In this document: in pieces, positions 44,732-54,436 of the stretch | Layout: every line of letters begins with the position of its first letter | How positions within the stretch are numbered: the stretch's first letter is position 1 | DNA from: Trinickia mobilis | Lineage (GTDB): Bacteria; Pseudomonadota; Gammaproteobacteria; Burkholderiales; Burkholderiaceae | Assembly (NCBI RefSeq): GCF_017315705.1 | Contig: NZ_JAFLRF010000030.1 | Location: 1 to 64,000 of the forward strand | Length of the DNA stretch: 64,000 nt | Direction of reading: 5' to 3' | Notes under the pieces: model-generated | Seen by the model: only the letters and a program-made list of their open reading frames with translations | Database searches by the model: none | Told to the model about the DNA's origin: nothing | Program-made: the position numbers and the translations under genes

Positions 44732-47209
44732 ATGAATGACCAGAAAACGCTGCTGCAGGTCGACGGTGTCACCAAGATCTTCCCCGGAGTCCGGGCGCTC
44801 GATAATGTGACGTTCTCGGTGGTCGAGGGCGAGGTACACGGTCTCGTCGGCGAGAACGGGGCAGGCAAATCCACGCTCATGGCCGTCGCGTCCGGCGCCC
44901 TGGTTCCGGAGAAAGGGCGCGTCGTGATCGACGGCACGGAAACACGAGGCGACACGGAGCAGGCACGCCGGTTGGGGTTGGCTATCGTCCGGCAGGAACC
45001 AGCGCTCATGCCGGACCTGACCGTAGCTGAAAACCTGTATCTCGGCGTGCCTGCCGAGCAGCGTCCGTCCTTGATGGAGGTTGCGCGATGGGCGCGAGGG
45101 CTTCTGAAGCAATGGAGCGACGATGTTTCGATCAATGCGAACGACCGCGTGGTGAGCTTGGGCCCCGAGCAGCGGTTCATCGTCGAAATCGTCAAAGCGC
45201 TTGCTGCAAAGCCCAAGGTTCTGGTTCTCGACGAACCGACCGAACACCTGTTGACGGAAGACGTCGATCGGCTGTTCGAGCGCATCCGCAAGATAACGGC
45301 TTCGGGTTGTTCGGTCGTCTATATCTCTCACCGGATCCGCGAGGTGCAAAGAATTGCACATCGCCTGACGGTTCTTCGCGACGGTCAGGGCCAGGGCACC
45401 TATGAGGCCGCGGGCCTCAGCGAACAGGAAATCGTCGAACTGATCGTTGGCGGTGCGCTCGACCGCGATTTCCCGGCCAAGGGTAACAAGGGCGGTGCGA
45501 GCGTCATTCTCGACGTGACGAAGCTGCGCGGTGCCGGCTTTACCGACATATCGGTTCGGGTCGAGAAAGGCGAGATAGTCGGCCTCGCGGGGATCGACGG
45601 CAACGGCCAGCGGGAGTTCATGCGGGCCCTCGCGGGACAGACACGAAGTCGCGGTAGCGTCACGGTGGCCGGCATTCCCGCGAAGCTTCACAACTCGCAG
45701 GCTGCCGCCGGTTCGGGCATCCGCTATCTGCCGGGCGACCGTCATCGTGAGGGCATTTTCGGCGAATTGTCGGTGCGCGAGAATTTTTCGATCCGCAGTC
45801 TCCCATTCGATTCCATCAAGGGATGGGTAAGCCAGCGCAGCGAAGCAAAGCGCGCCAGGGACGCCGTGACGCGATTCGCTGTCAAGACGCCGTCCGTCGA
45901 CACGCCCATTCGTACCCTGTCGGGCGGTAACCAGCAGAAGCTTGTGCTGGCGAGTGTGCTCGCCAGTCATCCCAAGGTGCTGCTGGTCGACGAGCCGACC
46001 CAGGGCGTGGACATCGGCGCACGGATGGAAATCTACAAGGTGCTTCGCGAGGCCGCAGCTGCGGGCGCCGCCGTGATCGTCGTTTCGTCGGATGCGCACG
46101 AGGTGGCGGGACTCTGTGACCGCGTGTTCATCTTCTCACGCGGCCATGTCGTCAAGGAATTGGGCGAAAACGCCGTCAGTGAGAACAACATCACGTCTGC
46201 CGTCCTGACCGCAACGACTGAGCGGGAGAAGGGCGCTTCCCGGACCTCCGGGCTCTGGAAGTGGGCTGCTGGGGATTGGGCGCCGCTCATGATGCTTGCC
46301 GTTGCAGTCTGTGCGCTCGGCCTGTATGCGGCGCACGTCAATCCGGCCTATCTTTCTGCGCGGAACCTCAGCGGCATGCTGGCGCTCGTGGCGACACTGG
46401 CCATCGTCGCGTACGGGCAGCAGATGATCATGCTGGTCGGCGGGATCGATCTTTCGGTCGGGCCGCTCATGGGGCTGATCGTCGTCATACAGTCGTTTTT
46501 CCTGAATGATGGCGCCTCGTTGGGCCATCAGATCTCGGGATGGGTGATCGTGTTGCTCGTCGTCCTCGGCGTCGGACTCGTGAACTGGATGCTTGTCGGC
46601 CCGTTCCGGTTGCATCCGATGGTGGCGACGCTCGCGACGTACATGGTGCTGCAAGCGGTGTCACTGCTCCTGCGCCCGGTTCCGGGTGGCCTGATCGCGG
46701 ATTCCATTGCTGAGTCGATCGGTGCCCAGATCGGTGTCATGCCCATAGTCGCGATAGCGGCAATCGTGATTGCCGTGGTGCTCGAAATCGCGTTGTTCAA
46801 GTCGAGGGCCGGTCTCACGCTGCGCGGCGTGGGCTCCCGCGCCGAAGCGGCGCGTATGTCCGGCGCCCGCCCGCAACTGACGTCGCTCGCCGCGTACATG
46901 GGGTGTTCGTTCCTTGCGGGCCTCGCCGCCGTGCCCATGATGGCGCAGGTCGGCTCTGGCGACCCCAACGCCGGTATCAACTACACACTCGGAAGCGTCG
47001 CAGCGGTGGTGATCGGCGGCGCAAGCCTGTTTGGCGGACGCGGCTCCTTCGTCGGTTCGCTGCTGGGTGCACTCCTCATCATTCAGGTGAATGTCGTCAC
47101 CTCATTCCTCGATATCGGGGACTCTTGGCAGTCGTACCTCTTGGGCGGAATGATCCTCACGTCAGTCGCGCTCTATTCCAAGAGCAGAGAAATGGTGGTG
47201 GCGAAATGA
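44732..47209 (+). CDS. ABC importer: double ATPase fused to permease (RbsA-RbsC type)
   Basis: The 825-residue protein joins what are usually two proteins. Residues 1-495 are a sugar-type double ATPase: Walker A GENGAGKST at 40, Walker B LVLDEPT near 164, degenerate second P-loop GIDGNGQRE near 287, signature LSGGNQQK at 396 and second Walker B LLVDEPT near 417. From ~517 follows an RbsC-like permease (MIMLVGGIDLSVGPLMGL, later VVIGGASLFGGRGSFVGS). It should power uptake of a sugar-like or polyol compound. Its stop overlaps the second permease gene by ATGA. Confidence 0.9.
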   Translation: MNDQKTLLQVDGVTKIFPGVRALDNVTFSVVEGEVHGLVGENGAGKSTLMAVASGALVPEKGRVVIDGTETRGDTEQARRLGLAIVRQEPALMPDLTVAENLYLGVPAEQRPSLMEVARWARGLLKQWSDDVSINANDRVVSLGPEQRFIVEIVKALAAKPKVLVLDEPTEHLLTEDVDRLFERIRKITASGCSVVYISHRIREVQRIAHRLTVLRDGQGQGTYEAAGLSEQEIVELIVGGALDRDFPAKGNKGGASVILDVTKLRGAGFTDISVRVEKGEIVGLAGIDGNGQREFMRALAGQTRSRGSVTVAGIPAKLHNSQAAAGSGIRYLPGDRHREGIFGELSVRENFSIRSLPFDSIKGWVSQRSEAKRARDAVTRFAVKTPSVDTPIRTLSGGNQQKLVLASVLASHPKVLLVDEPTQGVDIGARMEIYKVLREAAAAGAAVIVVSSDAHEVAGLCDRVFIFSRGHVVKELGENAVSENNITSAVLTATTEREKGASRTSGLWKWAAGDWAPLMMLAVAVCALGLYAAHVNPAYLSARNLSGMLALVATLAIVAYGQQMIMLVGGIDLSVGPLMGLIVVIQSFFLNDGASLGHQISGWVIVLLVVLGVGLVNWMLVGPFRLHPMVATLATYMVLQAVSLLLRPVPGGLIADSIAESIGAQIGVMPIVAIAAIVIAVVLEIALFKSRAGLTLRGVGSRAEAARMSGARPQLTSLAAYMGCSFLAGLAAVPMMAQVGSGDPNAGINYTLGSVAAVVIGGASLFGGRGSFVGSLLGALLIIQVNVVTSFLDIGDSWQSYLLGGMILTSVALYSKSREMVVAK

Positions 47210-48243
47210 GAAACGCAATGCACAATCAGAATCAGGCGGAAGTCATGTCGGAATTCCTCGATCCCTCGAAGTCGAAATCAAAAGCAAAGCCGGCACGGCT
47301 ACCCGCAGTTGATGAATTCTCATGGATCTGGGTCGGGCTGATCCTGCTCTTCGTGTGCAGCTCCATCGTCGCACCGGGCACGATGACGCGAGGCTCGATC
47401 CTGGCCATGCTTCCGTTCGCCGGCATTCTTGCGATCGTCGCGACGGGTCAAACGCTGGTCATCCAGCAGCGCGGACTGGACATGTCGGCAATCGGTATGG
47501 TTTCGCTCGCGGGCATTGTCATGGCCAGAACAGGATTCGCGTTCAATTCCATCGTCCTTGCCGTCATTTTTTCCGTCTGCATCGGCGGGATCGTCGGAAT
47601 CATCAATGGTGCGCTCATCTCGAGGGTCGCGATTACGCCGCTGGTGGCGACGCTTGCAGTCAACGCGCTGCTGATTGGCTGCGCACGCTCGTTGACCGGC
47701 AACGTTCCGGTTGACGTTCCGACCGTCATGCAAACCATTTCGCACGCCCAGTTCCTTGGGCTTCCGGCCAACGTCTGGTTCGCCTTCGCGTTCGTGACGA
47801 CCGCGTGGATCATTACCCGCAAGACCACGGTAGGGCGCAGGTTCGTCGCCGTCGGAGTGAACCCGCGCGCGGCCGAAGCCGCAGGCGTCAACGTGCTGAA
47901 GTACCGGGTCGGGGCGTACCTCGCCTCCGCCATTTGCTTTTCCGCGGCGGGCATGCTGCTCGCCGGATTCATCGGAAGCGCGTCGCAGACTTCGGGTAAC
48001 GACTATCTCCTGCCGGCGATCGCGGCCGTGGTGGTCGGAGGCACGCCGTTCACGGGCGGCAGAGGCAGTGTCGTCGCGAGTGCCGTGGCCGCACTGTTCA
48101 TGGCGCAACTCGGTCAGCTCGTACTGGCGCTTGGCGCAGGCCCCGCTGTTCAGCTTCTCGTTCAGGCCTGCGCGATTCTGCTGGCGACGACGGTACGTCA
48201 TCTTCCGGAACTTCTGCGGACAATTCGCAAGTCGAGGGGGTAG
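47206..48243 (+). CDS. ABC importer permease, RbsC/BPD_transp_2 type
   Basis: The 345-residue membrane protein has eight to ten hydrophobic segments, the motif QTLVIQQRGLDMSAIGMVSL in the position of the family's GGIDLSVG loop, and AVVVGGTPFTGGRGSVV near the end. With the fused permease of the preceding gene it would form a heterodimeric channel. Its start lies in the stop of that gene (ATGA). The N-terminal 35 residues are hydrophilic and lysine-rich. Confidence 0.88.
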   Translation: MRNAMHNQNQAEVMSEFLDPSKSKSKAKPARLPAVDEFSWIWVGLILLFVCSSIVAPGTMTRGSILAMLPFAGILAIVATGQTLVIQQRGLDMSAIGMVSLAGIVMARTGFAFNSIVLAVIFSVCIGGIVGIINGALISRVAITPLVATLAVNALLIGCARSLTGNVPVDVPTVMQTISHAQFLGLPANVWFAFAFVTTAWIITRKTTVGRRFVAVGVNPRAAEAAGVNVLKYRVGAYLASAICFSAAGMLLAGFIGSASQTSGNDYLLPAIAAVVVGGTPFTGGRGSVVASAVAALFMAQLGQLVLALGAGPAVQLLVQACAILLATTVRHLPELLRTIRKSRG

Positions 48244-48254
48244 TCGTTTTGCAC

Positions 48255-48282
48255 CGCGTCCGCCATGCCGCTGGCGGACGCG
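48255..48282 (+). terminator. Strong hairpin after the importer operon
   Basis: CGCGTCCGCCA and TGGCGGACGCG form a perfect 11-bp stem with a 6-nt loop, 12 bp after the permease stop. No T-run follows, so it may act as a Rho-dependent pause, an mRNA-stabilising hairpin or an intergenic repeat. Confidence 0.55.
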
Positions 48283-48497
48283 AATAGATCAGATCTTGAA
48301 AATGTCGATTTGTAATTAGTAGTGCGATTGTTAGACGTGTTCGCTTCTGGCTTGCACCAGAGGCAGAGCCAGGCCATTGAAATTCCCTACGGTCTATCTG
48401 TGCTAATCAGCGACAGGACCGCGGATTCTGTACGGTGTGGCCCGGAAAGAGGCCTCCGTTTATCCATGGAAATTACTTTTTCGTTCAGGATTGCAAA

Positions 48498-49568
48498 ATG
48501 AAAAAATTGGCATTATTTGCGGCATTGACAGCCATGGGGATCTGCAGTGCAAACGCACAGAGCGCTGTGACCCTGTACGGGCGCGTTGCGGCTGGCCTCG
48601 ACTTCGTGACAAATGTGGCGACCCCGAACGGCCAGTCCAAGCACAATTTCCGATTCGGCAGCAATCAGTACGGGTACAGCTGGTTTGGCCTGAAAGGCGA
48701 TGAAGACCTCGGCGGCGGCCTGCATGCGGTCTTTAAACTCGAAAGCCTGTTTTCGTCCGGAACCGGCCAGATTTTTACCAACGAGCTCTTTATCCGCGAT
48801 GCGTACGTGGGCCTGGCCGCCGAAAAATACGGAAGTATCTGGTTCGGCGAGACCCTGAGTCTGGCCGACGAAACCGGCTGGTACATTGACCCACTGGGAG
48901 AGCAGGTTGGGACAGGTGTTGCCAACTTCGCCTTCGGAAGAGCGTGGGGGCCACGATCAAACGTGGTCACCTACAATTCACCTAACTGGGCCGGCTTCTC
49001 CTTCCGCCTTCAGGATGGTTTCGGCAACCAAGCTGGCAACTTTCGCGGCGGTCGCGAGTTCAGTGCGAGCGTTCAATACACGGGCGCCAGCTTCGCTGCG
49101 TACGGCGTATATGAAGAACTCCGCGACTCCAATGGGAAATTTTCAGACCTGTACGCCGCGTCCCGGGTATACATGGCCGGTGCCACCTACACGTTCGGCC
49201 AGGTCAAGTTCTACACGGGATATCAGCAACTGGTCTCGTCCGGACAGGACACGGTCGCCACTACGTTTAACCCGTACGCAGCCACACGCAGCCAGCAGGA
49301 GTGGGTCGGCGCCTCGTATCAGGCTACCCCTGCGCTGGCGCTCCAGGCCGGCTGGTATCACGGTAACGTGAATCATGGCGGTGGAGTGGGCAATCTCGGT
49401 GCCATCGGCACCACCTACAACCTGTCAAAACGGACATTCCTCTACCTGACCCTCGGAGCAATGTTCAACGGCAAGCAGTCCGCGTTCCCGGTTGAAGCGA
49501 CAGACTCCTTGCCGTTGCCGGGCCACAACCAGCAAGGTGGCTACTTCGGCATCATGCACTACTTCTGA
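48498..49568 (+). CDS. Gram-negative trimeric porin
   Basis: The 356-residue outer-membrane protein starts with a signal peptide (MKKLALFAALTAMGICSANA). It continues QSAVTLYGRVAAGLDF, the classic mature start of Burkholderiales porins, and GLKGDEDLGGGLHAVFKLES; it ends GYFGIMHYF with a C-terminal Phe. It should let the importer substrate cross the outer membrane, since it directly follows the ABC genes. The leader of ~215 bp before it holds a weak half of the regulon operator at most. Confidence 0.9.
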   Translation: MKKLALFAALTAMGICSANAQSAVTLYGRVAAGLDFVTNVATPNGQSKHNFRFGSNQYGYSWFGLKGDEDLGGGLHAVFKLESLFSSGTGQIFTNELFIRDAYVGLAAEKYGSIWFGETLSLADETGWYIDPLGEQVGTGVANFAFGRAWGPRSNVVTYNSPNWAGFSFRLQDGFGNQAGNFRGGREFSASVQYTGASFAAYGVYEELRDSNGKFSDLYAASRVYMAGATYTFGQVKFYTGYQQLVSSGQDTVATTFNPYAATRSQQEWVGASYQATPALALQAGWYHGNVNHGGGVGNLGAIGTTYNLSKRTFLYLTLGAMFNGKQSAFPVEATDSLPLPGHNQQGGYFGIMHYF

Positions 49569-49698
49569 ACGCAATTGATGACCTTGACGCGCGACCGGCG
49601 GTCAATCGGCGCGACGTTCGCGAGGTCACGATCCGGGGCGCCGACATGGTCTGTCATGTGGCGGCGTCCCCGGTCGATCAGTCCACGCGGGTGCCGGT

Positions 49699-50664
49699 TC
49701 ACGAACCGCCACCCGACTGCAGTCTCTCCATAAGAAACGTGCCGATGTCATCGAGAGCCTGTGTCGAAGCCTTCAGGATCCCGACACTGCCATAGAATCC
49801 GTGTGGCATGCCCATCCATACATCGACTCGTGCATCGACGCCCGCGGCGACAGCGCGCTGGACGTATAGACGCGAATCGTCCAGGAGTACTTCGTCGTCT
49901 CCCACGTGAACACGGACGGGCGGCAAGCCGGTCACGGGCGCGTGGAGCGGCGAAGCCAGTGGATGTTTGGGGTGAGCGTCGCGCAAGTAGGTATGGACGA
50001 GCTCCGATGCCTGCGCGCGCGTGAAAATTGGATCGGCATCCGCGCGCGATTCGTACGTCGGGCCGGAGAGCGTCAAATCCGTAACGGGTGACAACGCGAC
50101 CGCGCCCACAAGTGTCGCCTTCGCGGCGACTTCTCCGCTGGCGATGCGCGAGGCGAGGATCAGGGCAAGATTGCCGCCCGCCGAGTCGCCCGTAACCGCG
50201 ATCCGGGAAATACCGCTCTCGTCGAGCCCAAGAAAGCAGGACCGCACGTCATCAACTGCAGCGGGGAAAGGTTGTTCGGGCGCCAAACGATAATCCGCGA
50301 CGAAGGCCTTTACGCCGCTCCTCGCGGCGATGTGGGCGACGAGGTGACGGAATGCGTTGGCGGATCCAAAGTGGAACCAACCGCCGTGCAGATGGAGTAT
50401 TGCTTCGTCAGGCCGGCTATTTTCAGGTTTGACCCAGATCCCGGGAATGCCGCCGACCGAGCCGGATTCGAACGTCACGCCCTCGTGGGGCGGTACGCGT
50501 TCCATGATCGCATCGAACGCGCCACGCCACTCGACTCCCTGCCGCATGCCTTTGGCGGAACGGGTCATGGCGCGCATTGCCTCGGTGATTTTCCCGTCTT
50601 CAGGATCAAGCGGGTGTGTCACGACGAAGGTGCTCGACAGATCGCCCGTGGATGAATTTTGCAT
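49699..50664 (-). CDS. Alpha/beta hydrolase, hormone-sensitive-lipase-type esterase
   Basis: The 321-residue enzyme has HLHGGWFHFGSA (oxyanion hole), FVADYRLAPEQPFPAAVDDV, the nucleophile GDSAGGNLALILASR and a C-terminal GMPHGFYGS with the catalytic His. It belongs to the same broad family as the esterase at 6677 but is not a close copy. HGGW in place of HGGG is a common variant. It converges on the porin gene and has no obvious operon partner. Confidence 0.87.
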   Translation of the reverse strand: MQNSSTGDLSSTFVVTHPLDPEDGKITEAMRAMTRSAKGMRQGVEWRGAFDAIMERVPPHEGVTFESGSVGGIPGIWVKPENSRPDEAILHLHGGWFHFGSANAFRHLVAHIAARSGVKAFVADYRLAPEQPFPAAVDDVRSCFLGLDESGISRIAVTGDSAGGNLALILASRIASGEVAAKATLVGAVALSPVTDLTLSGPTYESRADADPIFTRAQASELVHTYLRDAHPKHPLASPLHAPVTGLPPVRVHVGDDEVLLDDSRLYVQRAVAAGVDARVDVWMGMPHGFYGSVGILKASTQALDDIGTFLMERLQSGGGS

Positions 50665-51103
50665 CGTCAGTTCCTATAGCCAGATCTCTATTGATCGTCC
50701 TGCCGATTACCACCGCTGCGCTTTGGCGTTTTCCCTCAACTAGCCATCGTCAGGACCGCATACGCGGAATTTCGGGTGCGAACCCAGGACAACCTCTGCG
50801 TTCCTTTTCAGTCCGATCGCCCCATTGCGGTCAGCGAGTTGGCGCGACGCGCTCGCATCGACAAGGGCACTCATCGGCGGCAGCGGATTCATTGAAATCA
50901 CAGACGTCATTTGATCATTGGGGCTGCCAGGTAACAAGTCGCGAAAATGCGAAGCTTCGTTTCGCGCATAGAACGATTTGCATTTGTCAGGAGGCGGTGC
51001 TTTGCGGCAAGGGGGTACGCACGGCGATAGTCTCGTGAACCTTCGGGGCGTGCGTGGTTGGCTTCGCAAGTTCGTGTGGTCGAGCGCCTGGATACTATGG
51101 TCG
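50665..51103. other. Region without an intact gene
   Basis: About 440 bp. An open stretch on the - strand (MTSVISMNPLPPMSALVD... to a stop at 50740) has no family pattern I recognise. The right end leads into the IS110 remnant. Confidence 0.3.
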
Positions 51104-51347
51104 CGCTGGCCGACAGTGAAGCACTTCACATCCTGGTTGTGCCTTGCGCCTGGCAACAAGATCTCGGGCGGCAAGGCCAAGGCCGTCACGGCTACCGCGC
51201 GCAAGATTGCCGTGCTGTTCTACAACACGCTGCGCTACGGAATGGACTACGTCGATCCGGGCGCCGCCTACTATGAGGAGCGCTACCGGCAGCGAGTTCT
51301 CAGCAACCTCACACGCCGGGCAGACTCAATGGGCTATGTGCTGCAAC
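51104..51347 (+). mobile_element. IS110-family transposase remnant with internal deletion
   Basis: The + strand reads SRWPTVKHFTSWLCLAPGNK, ISGGK, then at once KAVTATARKIAVLFYNTLRY and GMDYVDPGAAYYEERYRQRV: two blocks of the C-terminal transposase domain of IS110-type elements. The ~45 residues normally between the blocks are missing and no N-terminal DEDD catalytic domain is present. A dead fragment. Confidence 0.65.
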
Positions 51348-51578
51348 CGAAAGCGGGCCGATGCGAGGGAGTTTCTCAGGAAGGGCCGTGCGAGGCGTAT
51401 CCATTTGCGCACTCCTCTCGGAAAACGGGTGTTGGAATCCTCGTGTACTCCTTGAGACTTACTTCCTCGGCCGTTCCATAGTATCCAGGCTAAGCCCAAA
51501 GATTGATTGCGCTTCGCCGCGTAATTCGAACCGGGGCCATGACTGCTCGCAAGTTCAGAAACGGCGCGCGGCGATGCA

Positions 51579-52628
51579 TCATGGCCATGTGCGCCGCGTA
51601 CCCCATGGAGTGGTGCCACTCGCAGATTGCAACTCGATCGACGGCAGCATTTCGCCGTGGCAGGCCAATGCGTATGGCCTGCGCGAACGAGCGCTGCCGT
51701 CGGCGCTCGCGATCGTGTCGACGATTCTCGCCGATGTGGACCGCATCGTTGCCGGCGAACTGCGTATCGACGAACTGGTCGATGGCATCAGCGACAACGC
51801 CGACGAAAGCGAAATGACGCTCGCGTCCGCATCTGAAGACGACGCTGGCGCCGACACCCGGTTGTTGTTCACGCCGGTCGACGGCGCGGTGACCAGTGCG
51901 CCGGTGGCCGTCTGCATGGTGGGGTTGGTGTCGTGCCCGTTGTAGTAGACGGCAGCAAGGTTCAGGCCGTAGTTCGAGTACTTGAGCACGGCCGACTCGC
52001 GCGTGCCGCCCTGGAACTTGCCGGGGACGCCGCCCGGCGCATACTCGAGCGCGAGCGAGGCGCCGTAGAACTTGGGCGACTGGTAGACGATGGCGTTGTC
52101 GCCATGGAGGGCGCCGATCGGGCCGTTCGTGCTGAGGCCCTGCCAGTTCGCGGCCTGGTTCAGGCCGAGCCAGGCGGTCGGAATAGAGCCGAAGTACTGC
52201 GCGTTGCGGACGTCGGTATCGGCCATCGCATAGATCATCGGCACGATCTGGCGGCCCGCGTCGATCGAGCCGAACGGGCCGGAGACGCCCAAGGTCGTCT
52301 GCTGGTTGAACATCGCGGTGGCGCCCGGTGTGTCGGCCAGTCCAGTCTTGCCGTTGCTGCTGTTGAAGGACCCCTGCAGCTTGAAGTTGGCCTTGTAGCC
52401 GCCCCCGAGGTCCTCGCTGCCCTTCAAGCCCCAGATGCTCGAATAGATGCCGCCATCCTTGAGCTCGTAGACATGCCCGAGATTGATCTTGGACTGGAAA
52501 TTCGCGGCGTTCGCGCTCTGATACAGGAAACCGGTATCGATGACGCCATACAGCGTTACCGATGACTGCGCACTCGCTGCACTGGCGAACAGGACGAGCG
52601 CAGCTGCGCCGCTCAACTTCAATCTCAT
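51579..52628 (-). pseudogene. Porin gene fused to unrelated antisense sequence
   Basis: The first ~233 codons encode a normal Burkholderiales porin: signal peptide MRLKLSGAAALVLFASAASA, then QSSVTLYGVIDTGFLY and GLKGSEDLGGGYKANFKL. AGGGGAGA precedes the ATG. Then the frame runs into serine-rich text (SAPASSSDADASVISLSSAL) that is the antisense of a + strand coding-like fragment. The C-terminal strands and final aromatic residue are missing, so a functional porin is unlikely. Confidence 0.75.
51650..51835 (+). pseudogene. Possible sigma-70 (RpoD-like) gene fragment
   Basis: The + strand reads ALPSALAIVSTILADVDRIV, then AGELRIDELVDGISDNADES. This resembles the stretch between region 1.2 and the non-conserved region of primary sigma factors (helix ending in E-x-R-x-x-E-x-V-D-G-x-x-D). 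It has no start or downstream regions and lies antisense to the tail of the fused porin frame. The match is from memory of the family only. Confidence 0.3.
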
Positions 52629-52715
52629 TGCGTCTCCCCTTATGGGTTGTAGTGGCCGGGCGAACCGACATATGTTCAGCGAACGATAAAGCGGACCATG
52701 GCAATACTGCGTTCG

Positions 52716-54304
52716 TCAGGCAGACAGGTAGTAATCCGTATATTCATCGCGAAGACGGTTTTTGAGCACCTTGCCAGTCGCACCAAGCGGCACATCGTCG
52801 ACAAATAGCACGGCGTCTGGCTTCCAACAGCTTGCGAGCTTACCTTCGAAGAATGCGAGCAATCCGTCGCCGGTCAGTGCGCTGCCAGGCTTCTTCACGA
52901 CCAGCAGCAGCGGACGCTCGTCCCACTTCGGGTGCTTGGCCGCAATGCATACGGCGCTAGCCACCTCAGGGTGCAAACCCGCAACATTCTCGATGTCGAT
53001 CGAACTGATCCACTCACCGCCGGACTTGATCACGTCCTTGCTGCGGTCCGTGATCTGCATGAAGCCGTCCGCGTCGATCGTCGCGATGTCACCGGTCGGG
53101 AACCAGCCATGGGCGTCGGCATCAATACGCAGCGGGTTTCCGCCTTCGTTGCGGAAGTAATCGCGCACCACCCATGGGCCGCGCACCAACAGCTCGCCTG
53201 CGCTCACGCCGTCCCACGGCAGTTCCTGACCGTGCGCGCCTACGACTTTCATGTCGACGCCAAACACTGCACGACCCTGTTTCGATTGCGTGGCACAACG
53301 CCCTTCCGAGCTCATCGCCAGGTGTTTGTGTTTCAGTGCGCCGAGCGTCCCGGGCGGACTCAGTTCGGTCATACCCCACGCGTGCAGTATCTCGGCGCCA
53401 TATTTGTCCTGAAACGTGCTCAGCATGGCTGGCGGGCTGCGCCGCCGATGACGGTACGCTGCAAGCTGGAGAATTTCCGGCCTTCCTGTTCGAGCGCGCC
53501 AAGCAGAACCTGCCATACCGTGGGCACACCGGCGGCGAACGTGACCTGCTCCGCTTCAAGGAGTTCATGCAGCGACTTGCCGTCCAGCCGCGGCCCCGGG
53601 AACACCAGCTTGGCGCCAACCATGCACGCGACGTGCGGGATGGCCCACGCATTGACATGGAACATAGGCACTACCGGCAGGATCACGTCGCGCGCCGAGC
53701 AGTTCAGCGCATCCGGCAAGGCTGCGGCCCCAGTGTGCAGCAGCGTCGAGCGATGGGAATACAACACGCCTTTCGGGTTGCCCGTCGTGCCCGACGTGTA
53801 GCACAGCGTGCACGCGTTTTCCTCGTCGAAGGTCGGCCACACGTAAGTTGGCGAGCTCCCCTCGATCAGATCCTCGTAGCACAGCAGGTTGGTCATGCCG
53901 GTATCCTGCGGCATGTGCGCGCGGTCAGTCATTGCGATAAACGCCCTGACGTTGCCGCAGCGGCCGGCAATGCTCCTGACCAGGGGCAGGAAAGTCAGAT
54001 CGAAGAAGATGTACTGATCTTCCGCATGATCGGCTATGTAGACGATCTGATCGGCATGCAGGCGCGGATTGATCGTATGCATCACCGCGCCCATGCCGGA
54101 TATGGCGTAGTACAGCTCCATGTGGCGATAGCCGTTCCACGCCAGCGTGCCAACGCGGTCGGAGGCTTTCACGCACAGATTGGTGAGCGCATTCTCGCGA
54201 GGCGTCAGCATCTGGTGGCGGCCCCGCGCGTCGACGAGTCGAGTAGCGTTGCTAGGATTGCGTCGCGCGACGTTGCCGGAATTGCCTAGGGCAACCGCGC
54301 GCAA
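52716..54304 (-). pseudogene. Acyl-CoA synthetase (AMP-forming), frameshifted and truncated at the N-terminus
   Basis: The upstream frame (53420-54304) holds CTLCYTSGTTGNPKGVLYSH, the AMP-binding P-loop, and GPRLDGKSLHELLEAEQVTF. Near 53430, at a run of GCGGC repeats, the coding frame shifts to that of 52716-53516, which continues [36 protein letters not shown] and SGGEWISSIDIEN with the final GATGKVLKNRLRDEY. The N-terminal ~60 residues are degenerate (only DRVGTLAWNGYRHMELYYAI is clear). The enzyme would have activated a medium- or long-chain fatty acid. Confidence 0.75.
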
Positions 54305-54436
54305 GGCTTATACTCCCCAGGGGCTCCGAGTGGTAGTTGCGGACGTGTTACAGCAGGTGAGCGGCCATGTGGTGCCGCTTGCGGCGAGTTCAGGCACTGC
54401 CGCGGCCGCTACCTGAGCGTGTCATTCGAGACCATC

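Noticed and set aside
44316-44735. 139-codon frame that could be read as a small secreted protein
   Set aside because: Only its first part is protein-like; the rest is the wrong frame of the binding-protein C-terminus. It is a deletion pseudogene.
44693-46099. 468-codon open frame on the - strand
   Set aside because: It lies antisense to the intact ABC ATPase gene, has no family motifs and reflects the codon bias of the + strand gene.
47320-48201. 293-codon open frame on the - strand
   Set aside because: It mirrors the permease gene and consists of low-complexity charged residues.
48378-48392. GAAATTCCCTAC before the porin gene as another regulon site
   Set aside because: Only half of the palindrome is present and no TTGACT follows at the right distance.
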